Assembly (NCBI RefSeq): GCF_020740795.1
Contig: NC_067282.1
Span: forward strand, 166,772,274 to 166,836,273
Source: Apus apus
Lineage: Eukaryota > Chordata > Aves > Apodiformes > Apodidae
Direction: 5' to 3'
DNA: 64,000 nucleotides
Under the pieces are notes generated by a model. The model saw only the letters and a program-made list of their open reading frames with translations. It made no database searches and was not told the origin of the DNA. The translations under genes were made by a program, and so were the position numbers. Each line of letters starts with the position of its first letter. Position 1 is the first letter of the stretch. Below, piece by piece: positions 24,583 to 39,300 of this stretch.

Positions 24583-27500
24583 CTGTAACATAGCAGGCAA
24601 TTATGAAAATAAATGATTAGGTTATGAATCCGCTTCTGTGTCCTGAGGGAATTTCAGCCTAAATCCCACCTTCTTTAAAGAAGAACATTCAGGCTTTTTA
24701 CCAAGGGCTTGCAAAGGCGGGGGAGGAGGGGTGTGCATGTAGGGGGGATGGGGTGGTGGTAAAAATACAATGGATCAAGCCCTATATGGCGCATGGCAGA
24801 GCTACCTCAGGGCAGAATTCTTCTTGCTCACGTGGCTTCAAGGCCTAGTAGCATTTTTTTTATGTGATGCGACACCTTGTTTAAATGCTATGCTTGCTCA
24901 GATGCATCATTCTGACCTGGTTTTCCCTAGCTGCAAAGTCCATGCCAGGTGGCTGTTAAAAGCTACTGAACTATAGGATGAATATTTCACATATGTTTTC
25001 TGGGGGAGGAAGAGCAGAACAAGTATCTGAGCTCATTCTGCTGCTTGTCACACCTTGTCTATGCCTTGTGTTTTAAGATATAACTAAAATTTCCTTTTTT
25101 GATGGTTATCTGGGTTAGATAATTTTGCTGGTTTTAGTATATCACTGCCACCATTTTCTTACAATGATATTTTAATACTTATTGTTGTGGTATTACACAA
25201 AGAATTTACAAGGCCATGGCATGTGGACACATAGTACACATAGCATTTACATCACCATTCATTTATGAACTGACCATATGCGTATGCAAAAACCATAACA
25301 AAAAAGCAGCTGTGTTTAAGGACATAATGTTGCCAAATGCTGCATGTAAAATTTGAGGAAATAGGATTTTTATTAGGGTTAATTCAAGCTGATGGATTGG
25401 TTTAAGACATCTATTTGAATGACTTGTACTACTCACTTTCCCATTTCTGATGCAGAGCAGTCAGAAGCTCTTTTAGTTTCCATTTTTAAACAGTATGTCC
25501 AAGACACAGATTATTAACCCAGATCAGGCTGATGAATTGGGGTAGTGAACTCAAATGAACATATTTTCTCCATGAATTTGGATGGTGCAGGCACACCTGT
25601 TTGACCAGGTACCTTTTATTTTTTCCCCAACCCAAATGGAGGAAGTAGAGTGGAAAAGCCAATGCAAACTGCATGGATTACCACCTGGATTTTGACGACA
25701 CCCACAAAAGGATTTTCTATTTACAGAGTTTTAGATTCCATGTTTCAGTGCAATCGGCTCCACTATTAAAGTCAAATTTTGTTTTCAGATTTACTGTACA
25801 TAACATGCAGTTAATACAAACCGTTTGTGTTTAAATAACAATAATTTGAGGCACCAGTAAGCACAGACAAATTCTAGTGAGAAGCCAGAATTTCCATATT
25901 TGTTTTAGAAATCATCCCAAAGCCTTGGCTCAGACTTGCATTTGTTCCTCTGAGGAGCCTAAAACTTTGAGTGTCCAAAACACACACAATCTAAAATAAG
26001 ATTTTGAGGCAAATTTGGTCTGCAGACATGTGGGGCTGAGATTGAGTCTTCTGCCAGAAAAAGACAAATCAGTTTGGTTTTATTAGGTCAGTGGCCAGTC
26101 CAGTTTGGGTTCCTTAGTCCTGTCATACAAAGGTAGATGTGGTTTTGGTGTTTCCTTGCTTTTGTTTATTTTTTTTTTCTTTCTTTTTTCTTTTTTTTTT
26201 TTTCCCCCTCTTCTTTTCATAAAAGGTGTTCAGAGTGGTATTTCAAAGCAACACTCCCCACTACAGGTCGGCAGTGAGAAAGAGGAACAGCCACTGCTAT
26301 CCTGTGAGGAAGGCAGATAATGATTTGGAGTTTGTCATCAAATGCTCTTTCCTTGCATATGACTGACTCAATGGGAAATTTAAATAAAATAAATAAGACA
26401 ATTCTGTCCCAGTTTACTAGTAAACTTTTTCTAGGTCTAACCATTTAAATGGTTTTAAATTTTTGAGACTAAATTAACACTAAGCTCTGAATGAGCAAGG
26501 GTACACCAAAGAACTAAAAAGGATGAGGGATAACTAGCTGCCTGTGTTTGTTCTGCAATGTATCAATTTTCAAATTGCAAGCTCTGCACAAGAAGCTTTT
26601 CCTATTTCTGAATATGAAACTTTGTTCTCAGCCAGCCTGCCAACTGGCCCCCCTGCCTGGGGTCCTGGGCAGTAAGCAGGCCTTTCAGTGTCCCTGTCAG
26701 GGCAGGAGGCTTTACACCAACCACGAGTCATTAGTCCACAGCAAACACACCATTTGGCCCCTTTCTTGCAGGGGAAGAAATAAATGGTGGGACAGGCCAT
26801 GCCTGTAACTGGTTTTTATATGCTCCAGCCACTGAAATTAGACAGCAGGAAGAATAGCAGGAGCAAATAAAAATGCCATCCCATGATAGTACATTTTGAG
26901 AAACCCCTACAGATAAAAAAATAAGAATATTAATTAATCTATTTTTGAGGCACAACTTTGCACAATACTTTGTTCTGTACACATGCAAGTCACTAAAGTT
27001 GCTCTTATCAAAATTTCCTGTGGAGATGCTGTCATTTACTGTGAGGGTACCTGTGGAAGCTAAGTGTTTCACCCCTGTTATTCAGCTGTATCTTCCTAAG
27101 ACTTGTTAATATTTCATTTGGAGTTAAATGTATACATGATGAAGGTGGGATCATTTTCTCAGGACTACCACTTAACTAAAATGTTCTCTGTGAATCATGG
27201 AAAGTGCATTTCATGCTCCTTGATATTTCACCCATCAGTATAGGAGTAAGAGAACCGAAGTAAAGATGTGGTTGAGCCTCTGTGTCTGTAAAGAAATGGT
27301 TAAGCTGGTACTAAGAGGGTTATATCTGTTAAACACAGACAGAACTCAAAAGTATGGCCTTGCTCTGTGATCCTGTTCATGTCGAAGGAGGCTGAGATAA
27401 TTCACAAGGAGGTTTTCTTTATTCAGTAAAGACACAAGAGAAATTTAAAAAAATAATCTTTTCATTACACCCCAGTGACAGAAAAGTATGAAAGCACTAT

Positions 27501-28300
27501 TCATGATACCCTGGAGACTGCACAACATCTTGGTGGCAGTTGTTCTGACCAAACAAAATTATATAAAGGAAACTATTTACATTTAGCCTGTGGTCCTCTG
27601 AGGATTAATATTTACAGGGAATTTGGAAAAAATTGCTTTCATATCAATACAGATTATGTAAATAAGAAGATGGACAATACAGTAAGGGACAAAGGAGCCC
27701 GGAAAAACATAAGACCAGTGGTTCTGTTTGCTAGGACAGAGAAATACAGGTTTTGGGAGCCAGCCTGGAAACTTGACTCTCAGAGACTGGGTTTTAACAG
27801 ATGCCGACCCTGGTGAGGATGCAGATGTGGCATAAGCCAAAGCAGCCAGATCCCGGGGAGAAAAGGAGCTGTGGCTGCACTCTTTAAAGGAGGACAATGC
27901 TGGGGTTTTCACAGTTGCTAGTTCAGTGGAGTTGCCTCATTCTTTTGTTTGAGAGAAACGAAGACATTTTGTATGTTAATACTCTAAATCCTGCTGCTCA
28001 GAATTACTGGTCTGGTTGGCAGGGGCAGCAGCCAACAGGGATAGGCATTTGTTTTATTACGGGCAGTTTTGGTCATAAACAAAGCTGATTCTCATAAGAA
28101 AGAGAGAAAAAAGAATGATCAGTTGTATCTTTTATGTTCCTTATTAGGTTTGCATCCTGGGCTCTGGAGTTTCTACGCCTTTTATTTCATGGAGAGCTGG
28201 GACTGGTCCCTGCTGCAGGCAGTGCACTGCTCTACAAGGCATATGACGTGAGCTATTTTGGACATTTCTCATATTTAAAATGTATAGCTCTGTCTATGTG

Positions 28301-28320
28301 ATTTTTTTTTTTTTTTTTTC
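28301..28320. repeat. Poly(T) tract
   Basis: About 20 T residues ending near 28320, with GGGGGGAGGGGGAG close downstream. Simple low-complexity sequence; no retroposed gene body is recognisable beside it. Confidence 0.85.
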
Positions 28321-29867
28321 TAAAGCGGGGGGAGGGGGAGAAAGACAACCACAGCCTTTCAAGGAAGGAAGCCCAATGGGAATTTTTGGTGTGCTCCCAA
28401 GTCATTAATTGGTATCAGCTGATGATTTAGAAAAAATGCGGCTGTCTGCTGACTTGTAACGTGTCTCAGTAACAAAACAGGTTCCTGTCGGGGCAGCTCA
28501 CCGTTACTAATGCAGAGTCAAGCCCTCTGTCAGCCCCACGTCCAAATAAAGGACTGCTTTTGGCTTTCCTCTTGCTTGTCTGATCTCTTGGTCCCCCTAC
28601 TGACCGCTGCGGGCAGCCTTAGGAAAACGGTATTTCTACAGACATGCAGCGTGCTGTATGTAAATGTATTTATATATTCAAACTGAATCAATAAGGATTC
28701 TAGATCATGTCATATTCAGTATATTTAGTAAAAAAACCCCAAAACAACATTCTCCGGTTTTAAGACCATTTGACCCTTGGTGCTGAAAACTGTAGGGGTT
28801 TTGCAAAGCAGTTTCAGGTCATGCTGGTGGTAAAGCACTCAAGGGAGTTGCTGAAGTCGTCCCTCACCGCCCTGCACAACACGCCCCAGCAGCCTGGTGC
28901 TGGTCCTCACTGGAGAAGAGAGCAGTTGCACCAACAGGGATACGCTGCTGCAGGGACCCGGCTGTGTCTGCTGCGAGACAATCTGCTCCTCAGGGTGAGC
29001 TGCGAAGGAGCAGAACGAGGGAGAGGCAAAGGCAGATGGTGAACCGGCTGATCCCGCTCTGAGCAGGAGGCTGGGCTACAGCAATGACCTGCTGAGCTCC
29101 CTTCCTGCCTGGGTTACCCTGGCAGCTTCTAACCTGCACCAGGACCACTCAGGACCAGAAACCCTCACACCCACTCGTTTGAGTTGGGTATTTGGTTCTG
29201 TAGTCTCTTTCCAGCCTTGGTTTTTTGCCACACATTTGCATCTCTATATCATTCTGTGATTTAAAAATGTGCCCCCCTCTTATACCTCTTCTGGATGTGC
29301 ACAAAAAGAAAAAGAGCATTTTAGGTTAGGCAAATTATCCAAGCATGTGTTTTCTGGTGGATTTTTACAGCTTGAGATCCAGACTTGCTATGTGCTGCCA
29401 AAGCTGAGAGACAGGATTGACCTAAGAAACCTCAGGAACCACGGCAAGTGGTGTTTAGGGAAGCTGAGCTGGCAGTCCCTGGGGTATCTGTCCTCTCCGC
29501 TGCTGCCTGGCACGCTTTGCTGCCCAAGACACAAACCTTTTGGGCCATCCCCTCCTGACCAGAATAGTGCTGTGGTAATGTCGCTGTGACTAGTCGAGTA
29601 TGTGGGTCCTTGGGATCACAGTGGAGCTCCCAGCCAGCCTGGAGTCCAGCGGCATCTCACTGTTCCCTTTGTAGTGGCTGGGAAGCTGCGCTGCCGGCTC
29701 TGGCAGGATCCACCATCTGTCTGATCCAAGCACTCATCACCTGTCCTGCACAGTCGTTTCACTTGTCTTCGTTCCTTTTTACCTGCTAAAAGTAACACAT
29801 GAAACCAGGCAGGCAAAACAAGGAGACATGAAAAGCACATGGTGTTGCAGGATCTCAGCCCTGACAA

Positions 29868-29955
29868 AAAAGAGGAAGGAGGAAGGGGAGGGTAAGAGGG
29901 AGACAGGGAGAGGGAGAAGGAGAGGGAGAGGGAGATGGAGGAGGTGAGGGAGAGG
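29868..29955. repeat. Purine-rich (GGGAGA)n-like low-complexity tract
   Basis: Nearly pure A/G on the + strand, built from imperfect GGGAGA/GGAGAA units. Such polypurine/polypyrimidine tracts can form triplex structures. The matching Ser/Leu-rich open frame on the minus strand is a by-product of the repeat. Confidence 0.85.
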
Positions 29956-30322
29956 CTGGCCCCTTCCCTCTCAGGGTTTGGGATCAGAGGAGCACCCAGC
30001 AGGACACTCACTTCAGGTGTAACTCAAATCCATCACTCATTCACCCATGCTCAAGTAAAACAAGCTGAGAAGCTCCACCTCAGTATTGCTTCCAGTGGTT
30101 GCAGTTCAAAAACACAGTAGTGTTTTTCCAGTGAACAAGGGACTAAAAGGGGCTTGGGGAGGTGCATGCAGACACATGCTTTCCTCACAGCTGCTGGTTC
30201 CCCTTCTCTACTCCCGCCCCAGAAGTACGAGGATAGACCTTTTTGCACAGATGGGCTGGTGCATCCTGTGAGCCATTCCCCCAACCCCAAAATCTGCCAG
30301 CAGCTTTGCAGCTAGGAGACTG

Positions 30323-30391
30323 AATCACAGAATCACAGAATGTTAGGTGTTGGAATGGACCTTGAAAGGTCATCTAGTCCAACCCCCCAGC
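30323..30391 (-). mobile_element. CR1 LINE 3' end, minus orientation, short
   Basis: The block AATCACAGAATCACAGAATG followed by GGAATGGACCTTGAAAGGTC and CATCTAGTCCAACCCCCC is the reverse complement of a CR1 3' terminus. Only about 70 bp are clear. It is the only minus-strand CR1 in the first 60 kb. Confidence 0.9.
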
Positions 30392-33300
30392 TCTGACTCT
30401 GACTGCCTATCTCAGGACTTGTGCAGTTGTTCCCCCTGACAGTCACCTCATGCCCCTCGGCTGCTGGTGTGCTTCGTCCCCAGCATGGTGTTTACTGTGG
30501 AGAAGCAGCAGCTGGGGCTCACCAGGAACATCCACCATGGAACCAGATGTCCCCACTGATGTAGCAGGACATAGTGTCCACAGAAGTCCTCCTGCAGGAA
30601 GAGTCAGCATCCACATCCAATGGCTGCTGTGTTGGGAAGGGAACAAAAAATCTTATTTTCCTTTGCTAGTGACTTTTAGACAGCATGAATCAGTGATGCT
30701 GACCTTTCAAGCTCCTTTTTTGGACAATCTCTGGAGGATTTCCTATGATTCAGGGAGACAGCAGCCCCACACTGATGATTGGGTGCTTCGGTACAGGCAA
30801 GGGGAAGGGGAGAGGGAATGAGAAAGTAAAGGGAAAGAAAGGAAATGGAAGGAGCAGTCCAACCCTGTCTTGTGCCTCAATCAAGTGGCAGGCTTTGGGC
30901 ATTTCCCAGGGGCTGGCTCTACTGCATGATCAACATGCATGCTGATCGATGGTGACTTTCCCAAGCCAGGCAAGGCCACATTTACCCTGAACAGCCAAGG
31001 CTTTGCCATGACCATTACAGGGCGTGACAAACCACAGTCCCCAGTGGGATGCACTAGCCTGTGCCACCATCACCCATGCCACCACCACCCATGCCAGGAG
31101 GTGTCAGGGCCATCTGCTCCTCCTCAGCCTCCCAGGCCCAGACACATTCCCAACAACAACATGAGCTGTAGGCAGCTCACCACCTACCTCCCTCCTCCCA
31201 GTTACCAGCCCACAGCAGCCCAGCAGGCATGTGTTGGGTGGGGAGGGCTTTGGCCAGTGGCTTGTCTTTCTTCACCCAAACCAGCCTATCTCCTCATGAG
31301 ACCATGGTGGAAAACGAAACATCACCTGCAGGGTGCCTGGCAGGTTTTGGTTCCCCTGTGCCCATAGGTGACATGTCATCCTGAAGCCCATTAGTTTTCA
31401 ATATGGGAAGTTTTTCACCTGTATTTTAATGATATTCTTTTGGTGATCACCTCAGCCACAGTTTGGCAGGGTGAAAAAAGGGATTTAAAAATGTTTGCCT
31501 GCATGGTGTGTCTACAACATCTGTATTTCACACTGGGGTTTTGAACTGCAGTGTCCTCAGTCAAATAAAGACACTGTAAATCTGTTCATTCTTTCATATA
31601 GAGCAACAAGGGCACATGAATTATCTAAATTAGTTAATAGCTCTGATCAAACATGTTTATCTGCTAATGTAGTAAATAATTGCTGGGCCACAGCACTGTA
31701 TAAGCGGTTGCTTAGCAAAGGTAGCTGACTTCCAGGCACCTGCAAGTCACTGACAATAGTGTTTTAAGACCTAATTGTGTAAAAAATTGGGGTTTTAATG
31801 TGTACTGCTTTTTTTTGCTTATCTTATTAGGCTTATTTTCCTCCTGGTGAAGTTCTTGCTAGATGAAAATCAGTTAAGCTAAAAATCAGCTTATAAGGCT
31901 GATGTATTTAGCATCACAGGTTTATATCTTGCCTTTTTCTAGCCAGCTGTGTATTTGTAATCACTTCTGTTTGATGAGCTCAAAGGTAAGAACCTAACTG
32001 CCTTTTATTCACATTCAGCAGAATCTCAGGCACATTTCAGTTTAATCATAATCACTGAGTCTGGTTTAGAGGAAAAAGGCTGCTCAGAATGCATACAGTG
32101 TCACGATGCATGCACTGTTTCCCATAAATATAAAGTGAACTGGGGGAGAGGGTGAGAGGAACACAAATATTTTGACACAAGTAGGCAGAAAAAGCACTTT
32201 TTCTAGTAACTTTCTAGTTAATTTTTGAAATAGAAATCCTATGAGATTTCAAAAGAGAAATGACTTCTGAGCAATTAAATCTTTTGAGAGGTTCATCTGC
32301 ATGCTTGTCCCTGCTGTGGGATTGGTGTTTTGCTGTCCATAATTAGGCACAGTTGGTCCCTCCTGCAGCTCCCCAGTGAACTGTTGGTATGGTCAGCAGC
32401 TCCTGACATGTTTGTGAGGGACGTGGTTGCAGCTCCAATCCACCATGTGCCAGGGAGGGAAAAGGCATTTGACAGGATCAGCTGAAATAATGAAAGAAAT
32501 TATCACATCCCCCAGGGGACAGATTTTCAAAGATAAGCATACAAGTCCTGATTCCAACAGTGTTGCATGTGTAGCCAGTTCAGTTCACCCAGTCGTTCAA
32601 CCTGGAAACGCGTTATATGTATGTAAAGAAAAGGGAAATGATGAGCTATTGTGGAGATTTATTCCCCACTCTGCATAGACCCAGGGTGGAAAAAAATACG
32701 CCTGCAAACATGAGTAGTACTCCACACTAAAAATAACAAGATAGTTTTTGAGCAGACTTCATTCACATGTGGGTGTCTCCTCTTCCTTTCTGTTTCTGTC
32801 ATTAGGCTCCATGGATTTTTCTGCACAGCAGAGAACAACAGCCTGTTATCTGTCAGAGTGCCTCCCTGTTTAGGACTTCAGCTGCAGGTTTCTTAGGTAT
32901 AAATTATCCCAAACTCACTGTGTCCAAGCCTGCAGAACCAATGCCAATGCCCCTAAGCTGAGCAGTCAGCATTAGGATGATGTGGGAATCTCTTTTTTTC
33001 CCATGGGGTGATTGCTGGCAGGCAGGACCACCCCCCCTCCCCACGCAGGGAGAGGGAACAGGGGTGAGATGCTTATGGAAGTGTGGCAGGACCCTACACA
33101 ACCAGCTTCCCCAGTGCCCCAGGAAACACCTGTCATGCTTTGGGAGCTAGGTCAGCAATTGCAGGGAGGCTGGGGAGAAGGGAAGCAGTCCTCTTGCCTG
33201 GCATGCTCTCCTGAACCAGCCTCAGGCCTGGGGTGAGCTGCTGCATGGGAGGTGGTGGCTTTATTTATATAAAAATATGCAAATTGCTTCCTAGTGTGCT

Positions 33301-36300
33301 GCGTATTGGACCTCCCCAGGCAGAGAAGGAGGGCCCAGATGTCAGCAAGGCACTGAATGTTCACAGGCCTGTGCTGGTACTGTGGGACGAGTGAACATCA
33401 GACAACCACAACGTTGGAAAGCTCATGCAGGCTTTCCACCAGGGGGATGCTCCACAACAGTCCAGGTCTCCCCAGGTGTCTGCCTTGGGTGGCTCCAGTG
33501 AGGTGAAGCCCCACCAGCAGCCCACTGCCCTCCTGGAGGGGAAGGAGCCACCCAAGCACCTTGTGTCGGGGCAGGGCTGATTTTCACTGGTGCCTTTTAC
33601 ATGGTCCAGGAGCTTAGACGTAACAGATGGCAGCATTTATTGCATTGTGGTGGTGTCCCCTGCCAGCTTTGCATTGATCCAAGCTTGGCAATGCAGGACA
33701 ATCCCCTTCATTCATAAACCCTGGGATTTTCATTGTGTCCTTTGCTGCCCTGTGACGCTTGGTTTTCAAATGATATTGATTTATGTTCGTGAACATCTTA
33801 GCGATCTTGTGAAAAATAACATGGTGGCACGGGGTGAGGGGCAGGGAGGCAAGACCATTTTTCTTTTTGCTCCAGCTCTCTCCTAAGCTGTGTGTGAACT
33901 ATGTTCTGCAGTTAATGATGAAGTGCTGAGGCTGCCAGGGCTTTCTGCTTACCCAACAAAAGGAACAAAGCGCATCTTTTAGCAAGAAGCAATATTTTTT
34001 TGTGTGTGAAAGACCGATGGCACCCGGCAAGCACTGAGGCTTTTGAAGCTGGTGTTTGGGGGAAGGTTAAGTGCATGCAGCAGTAAAGCTAACTGACAGC
34101 TTAGAAGCAGACACCCCTAAAAACCTCAATTGGAACAGCAATGCATATAAACTGTCCTGGATGGGGCTTTCATCTCTTCATCTGCTATTATTTTACTCTT
34201 GTATTTGGATTTCAAGCTTACAAGGAAAAAATGGCTTCTGCTGCCATTGCTTTTTAAGCAGAAATTAAATAATAGATTAATTGTGTGTACAAAGTGTGCA
34301 GGCTCATTTTGAGTGTTTTCTCAGAGATTGCTTGAAAGAAAAACATCCTCCTCTGTAGGTCTAACTCCTGCTCGTAGCTGTGGCTGCAGCTGAGAGTAAA
34401 TGACTGTCAGAATAAAATGCTGTTATGGCATGTTGTTTACATGAACCCTTATGGAGTTACAGCACAGTTATAACCTAAAGTCCTGGTGAAAGGGGACTGC
34501 AAATGTCAAGACCAAAAGGGTCTTGACAATATAATATGGCAGTATAGTATGATTTCTCTGTACTACAGCTGTGAGTCCGCCCTGGATTTCATAACCATAT
34601 GAACTGGTATCTTCTGGCATGCTAATTCAGAGTAACCCTAAGGCCATCAGGCTTCCCAGTAAGTAGCAGCAGCCTTGGCTGCAGGTAAGATCCCCTGAAG
34701 TGCCCCAGCACCTTGCAGGGAGGGGAGTTGGCTGCCTCAAAGTTCCCCATTCCCCCTCCAAAGTGTCCAGCTCCATATGTGGGGCAGTGGAGAAAGGTGC
34801 TGCCTCCCACAGAATGACAAATACCCATGTCCTACTCATTCAGCATCCTGCATGTGGTCCCTGCTGTCTGCTGTAACTGCAGATCCGAATGTCTGTTAGC
34901 TAAGCCCTGCCCTCTGTTCCCTGAACACCCTGGGTCATGGATTTCATTCATGGCCTCAGGCAGAGGCAGCAGAGGTACACAGCACTGTAACAACTACCAT
35001 GAAGGGATAATAAGTAAAATTAAATATGATTTAAACAAATATGACATATTGATTACCAAGTATTACTAAATACAATTTTCAATTTACATATTTGAAAATC
35101 CACATATTATTTTTAACTTCACTTTTCTTAAAGTAAGTGTAGATTTGCAATTTAATTAATAATCATGAAGACCTATTGTAAGGTTATCATAGTGTATTAA
35201 AATATCAGAGTTTGCTCTCAAACTTCTTAAAACGAAGATCTAGAAGGAGAGTCACAGCTGATCACCTTGAACAAGAGTTGTACTGAGAAGATGTGCCAGC
35301 TTTGGCAGCAGCAGCCTCTTCTCCAGGTACAGAAGGAGTATCTGCTTTGCTTTGGTTTAGTTGTTTGCTTAGTTGATTACGGATAAGGCTTCCAGAAGCC
35401 AAGCCATTCATTTCCAGTGCAAAATGTAGTTTGAGAACAGTAAGTGATATATATGAAACAAATTCACCATTGTTTTAAATTTCAGCCCTTTTATTAAATC
35501 CCACTTTCCATCCAGAGGCAGCAGGACACAGAAATGAGTTGGCTTTTTCAGTTGTTATTTGCTGTTCTCGATTACACAAAATGAAGAACCTAAGCCAGCT
35601 GTGGTAAGTTGTGTAATGGCTCTAAATACGTTCATCATGTGTCCTCCTGGTCAGCAAAAACAAAGGCTAAAGTCTGTGCAAAGACCATATCCAACTCCAA
35701 ATCAACACATCTTTGTGGCTAGCAGTCAGTGAGGTCTACCTCTCCCTGGCAAAAGAATCAAAGAGAAGAAATGCAGGAGATTCAAATAAATTATTTAAAG
35801 GAAGGTGTCTTGCTGTTAATTTATTTGTGATTACAACCACTGATTATAACCACTTTGGCTGAAATGAGCCTATTCATAGGTCCTGCCCTCTGAAGATGCC
35901 TCTCACTGTCTCCCACAGCTAGAAGTCACAGATCTGAGTGGATGAAAACTCTGAGGAAAGAGCTACTGCCCTTGAGCCCTCTGGTGCAAGTAGAATAAAT
36001 TAGAAGATCAAATTTGGAGCATCACCCGCTGGCTGTGCAGGGCAGCCAAACTGGGCTTCAGGAGAGGAAATGAATGTTCTTGCTGTAGGAGAGCAGGTAG
36101 AGAGAGACACTCTCTCTTCTTCTGGCTTAAGGACCTGGTATGAAAATGTGCCTGCACCAAAATATTGTCCCTGAGCTGTGGTCCCACTGGAAGAAATGGT
36201 TGAATAGGTACATGAAATGTCCTGTTGCTTCTCCTCATGTGCTATGAGAATTAATCATGAGGTGGTATCTGCTGAGGTTCCTCATCGCCCATAGAGATGT

Positions 36301-39300
36301 CATAGCCTGCTTGTTATCAAATGTACCCTCAGAAATTAGAAAGAAAGAAGTTTCCTACTGTATAAGGAGGAATAAATGGCAAATTGCAGTATTCAAAGCA
36401 TCATAGGAGTCTTTCTAACCATGAAGAGCTTTGTTGAATGGGTAAATGTTGCCTTGCTGAGATCTTACAAAATCACTTTAGCATCTTGGAGTCCCTTTTC
36501 TGACTTGCATTGATGTATGCAGAAACCAACCCCATCCTGCTTCTTTGTTCACCAAAACACTAAGAGATGCCAAAGTACTCTGGAGACTTTCAGGCAATTT
36601 CAGAATACTGCTGACTCTCAAGTATTCTGTCTCAGAATACTTTGCGAAATCTTTATTTCACTTGAGCTGCTGGTACTTCCCATGGTGTTTATCCCTCTGA
36701 CCCTGCAGCCTCAGTGACTTCTGGGTCTTGGTGCTTCACCCAGTGTTGTCCTGAGACACAATGCTCTCCTGGAGTTTCACCTGGGGCATTGACATCTTTG
36801 CAAACCTGTGATAACTGTTGAATTAATCACATCTGAAAACAGGAGAATTTTGCCTTGGTTTGGGAAGCAGCAGGCTCTTGTGGACATTTTGGATAAAGCT
36901 GTCTGTAGAAAGCCATGTTTCAGCCAAACTAGTGAAGGATAATTTTTAAACCTTAATTTTTCTTTTAAAGTTGATGAACTGAAACAGCCATCACTTACAG
37001 TTCCTGGTGAACTGCTCCTTCAGATACTGAGGAAGCAGCAAGAGAGAAACTGCTGGGTTTTGTGACTTAATGGAAATGTTTCTTGTTTGCTAGCAGTGAA
37101 TAAGGAGATTCTTAAGATAATGGAAGAGCATCAACCCTAAAGCAAGACAGTACTTTTCCCAGCACAACATTTTTTAATTTTTTTTTCCCATCCTTCATTC
37201 AGTACTAAGGATTGTCTAATCTAAATAAACAGCTCAAACTCTTTCACATCTTTATCACATTCTTATTTACTCTTTGTTATGAGACATATGTTTTAAGCAT
37301 TTTTTTCAGTGATGTTGAGTTAATCTTTAGCCACTCAGCTCCTACCATCTTTTGTCCATCACCCAACTATATAGTCTGATAATTAAATACCTGCAGGGTA
37401 GATTTTGTTGAGTATGTTTGACTTTTCTCATTTGAAAAACAAACCTCTTTGCAATATTATATTAATTTTTTTCCTGATTGTTGTTTGTTTGTTTATTTGA
37501 TAGTTTGTTTTTTTCTTTTTTTGTGATGAAGCAGCCTGTGGCGTCACCACAAATGCTGTGACATTTATAGCAGTTTAGCTGGGAACACGTTGCCTGCCTG
37601 TTCCTTTTATACCTAATTTGCTGATGATTTCCAACAGTGTAAGAGCACAAGCAAACACTCTGCTTGATAGCAGTGCCTGCTGGTGCCCTTTTCTTTTTTT
37701 TTTTTTAACCCTTATCTAAGTTTGGCAGGACCACAGTTCCTGCTCTCAAACCTGATAACGGGATCAGCACACAGCCCAAACCTACAGCAAAAGGCTTTAA
37801 GACCACTTAGGCAGGATGTCTCAGTCCAGCACACACTGAAATGGGGTCATTTGACCCATGAGATTGGCAGCGTCCTTCAGTCCTGATGAGCTTGCTGGGT
37901 GCCCACAGCTCTAATAATTCCATGCTTACTATTGCTACTGGCATGTCTTGTCTTTTTTTGCTCACTTTGTTTTCACTCTTCTGATTTGAAAATGGTCTTA
38001 AATCCTAAATAAGAAATACTGCTTAACCACAGTGGTTTACAAGGATATTTTCTACTCTATTTATGGTTTCCACGGTGCAAGCCTTAATGTGCAGAGCAAA
38101 GTAAGGAGAGAACTGTGAGGGTTGCAGAAATGAGGGCAAGAAAGGACCCTCAGATGGAGCACAGTTGTCTGCAGGGGACAGATCATTACATTTTGTTTGA
38201 GTGTCTGCATATTGAACCAAATAACTTGTGTTAGACTAAAGCATATCATCCAGAGAGGCACCAAATCAGCTGATGCCATCAAGAAGTGGAAAAATTATTT
38301 GTATCTCAATCCTTTAATAATAATTATTTAAAAAACCCTAAAAACAACACAACTTTTTGTGTAAAAACTGTTTCTTATTACTGCTACCTAAACCTGATAA
38401 TTAATATATATAGATAATTTGAATATTACAATCAAAACCTTTATCTGAATTCATATCTTCTTCATATTAGGTATTTTGAAACCCTACAGAAGCATCTTCT
38501 ACAGATTTTGAAAAGGAAATGACAATTTTCTTGGAGCTTTTGGCAATTTTCCTGTCTTCCAATTATTTTTTGGGTCACTTCTGCAAGTTAATTTAATTCT
38601 GCAAGAAATGTAGTTGTTAACTTGTCACAGGTTTCCAGGATCACTTCACAAATGTTGTATATAAGCATTTGTGTCACTGTACTGCTCACTATTTTCTTGT
38701 CCATATACTCATACTTTTTTTTTTTTTTATGTCACATAAATATTTTTGGTCACACTGTTTTGTTTGCCTTTTTTTTTTTTTTGTCGTGTAAATATATAAT
38801 TAATAATTTTTGTTGTTGTTCTGTGCCCTTCAGTTGTATTGCTTGTTCTCTTTTAATTCCCAAAAACTGCACAGAGCTGCTTCTTTCCAGGGCCCTATAT
38901 CCCGCTATGCCAGTTCAGATAGGACTCCTTGTTCCTAGATGTGTGGTTTTGCATTGCCTTGTGTTAAGATAACTTTTTGTTTGGATGACTCAAGCTGAGC
39001 AAGTGTCCCAGCTCACCCCACACGACTGCTGCATCATTGGGTATTTCCTTTGCAACATGGGCTTCTTCCACTCATTAGCTTTGCAGTGTTCTTGTAATTG
39101 CTTCCAGGTGCTCAGCAAAAACACTGCCTTGGTCCTCCACTGAGTGAGTAATAAATTGAGCAGTTCATTTCACAACTGTCCTGTATTACGCAGTGGTGAC
39201 TTTTTGTTGGGGTTGGTGGGGTGTTTTTGAGATAACACCCAGCTAGCCTGTTACAAGTATGGGTTAAAAGTCTGTCATGTGTCCACAATTGCCTTTTATC

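Larger units (their letters stand above)
24601..30322. other. Intergenic, no gene recognised
   Basis: AT-rich DNA with T-runs near 26165-26205 and 28301-28320 and a purine-rich tract near 29.9 kb. One + strand frame (27475-27816) starts just before a splice-acceptor-like CATTACACCCCAG and contains a GTAAGG donor-like site near 27682, but it matches no family I know. Confidence 0.5.
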
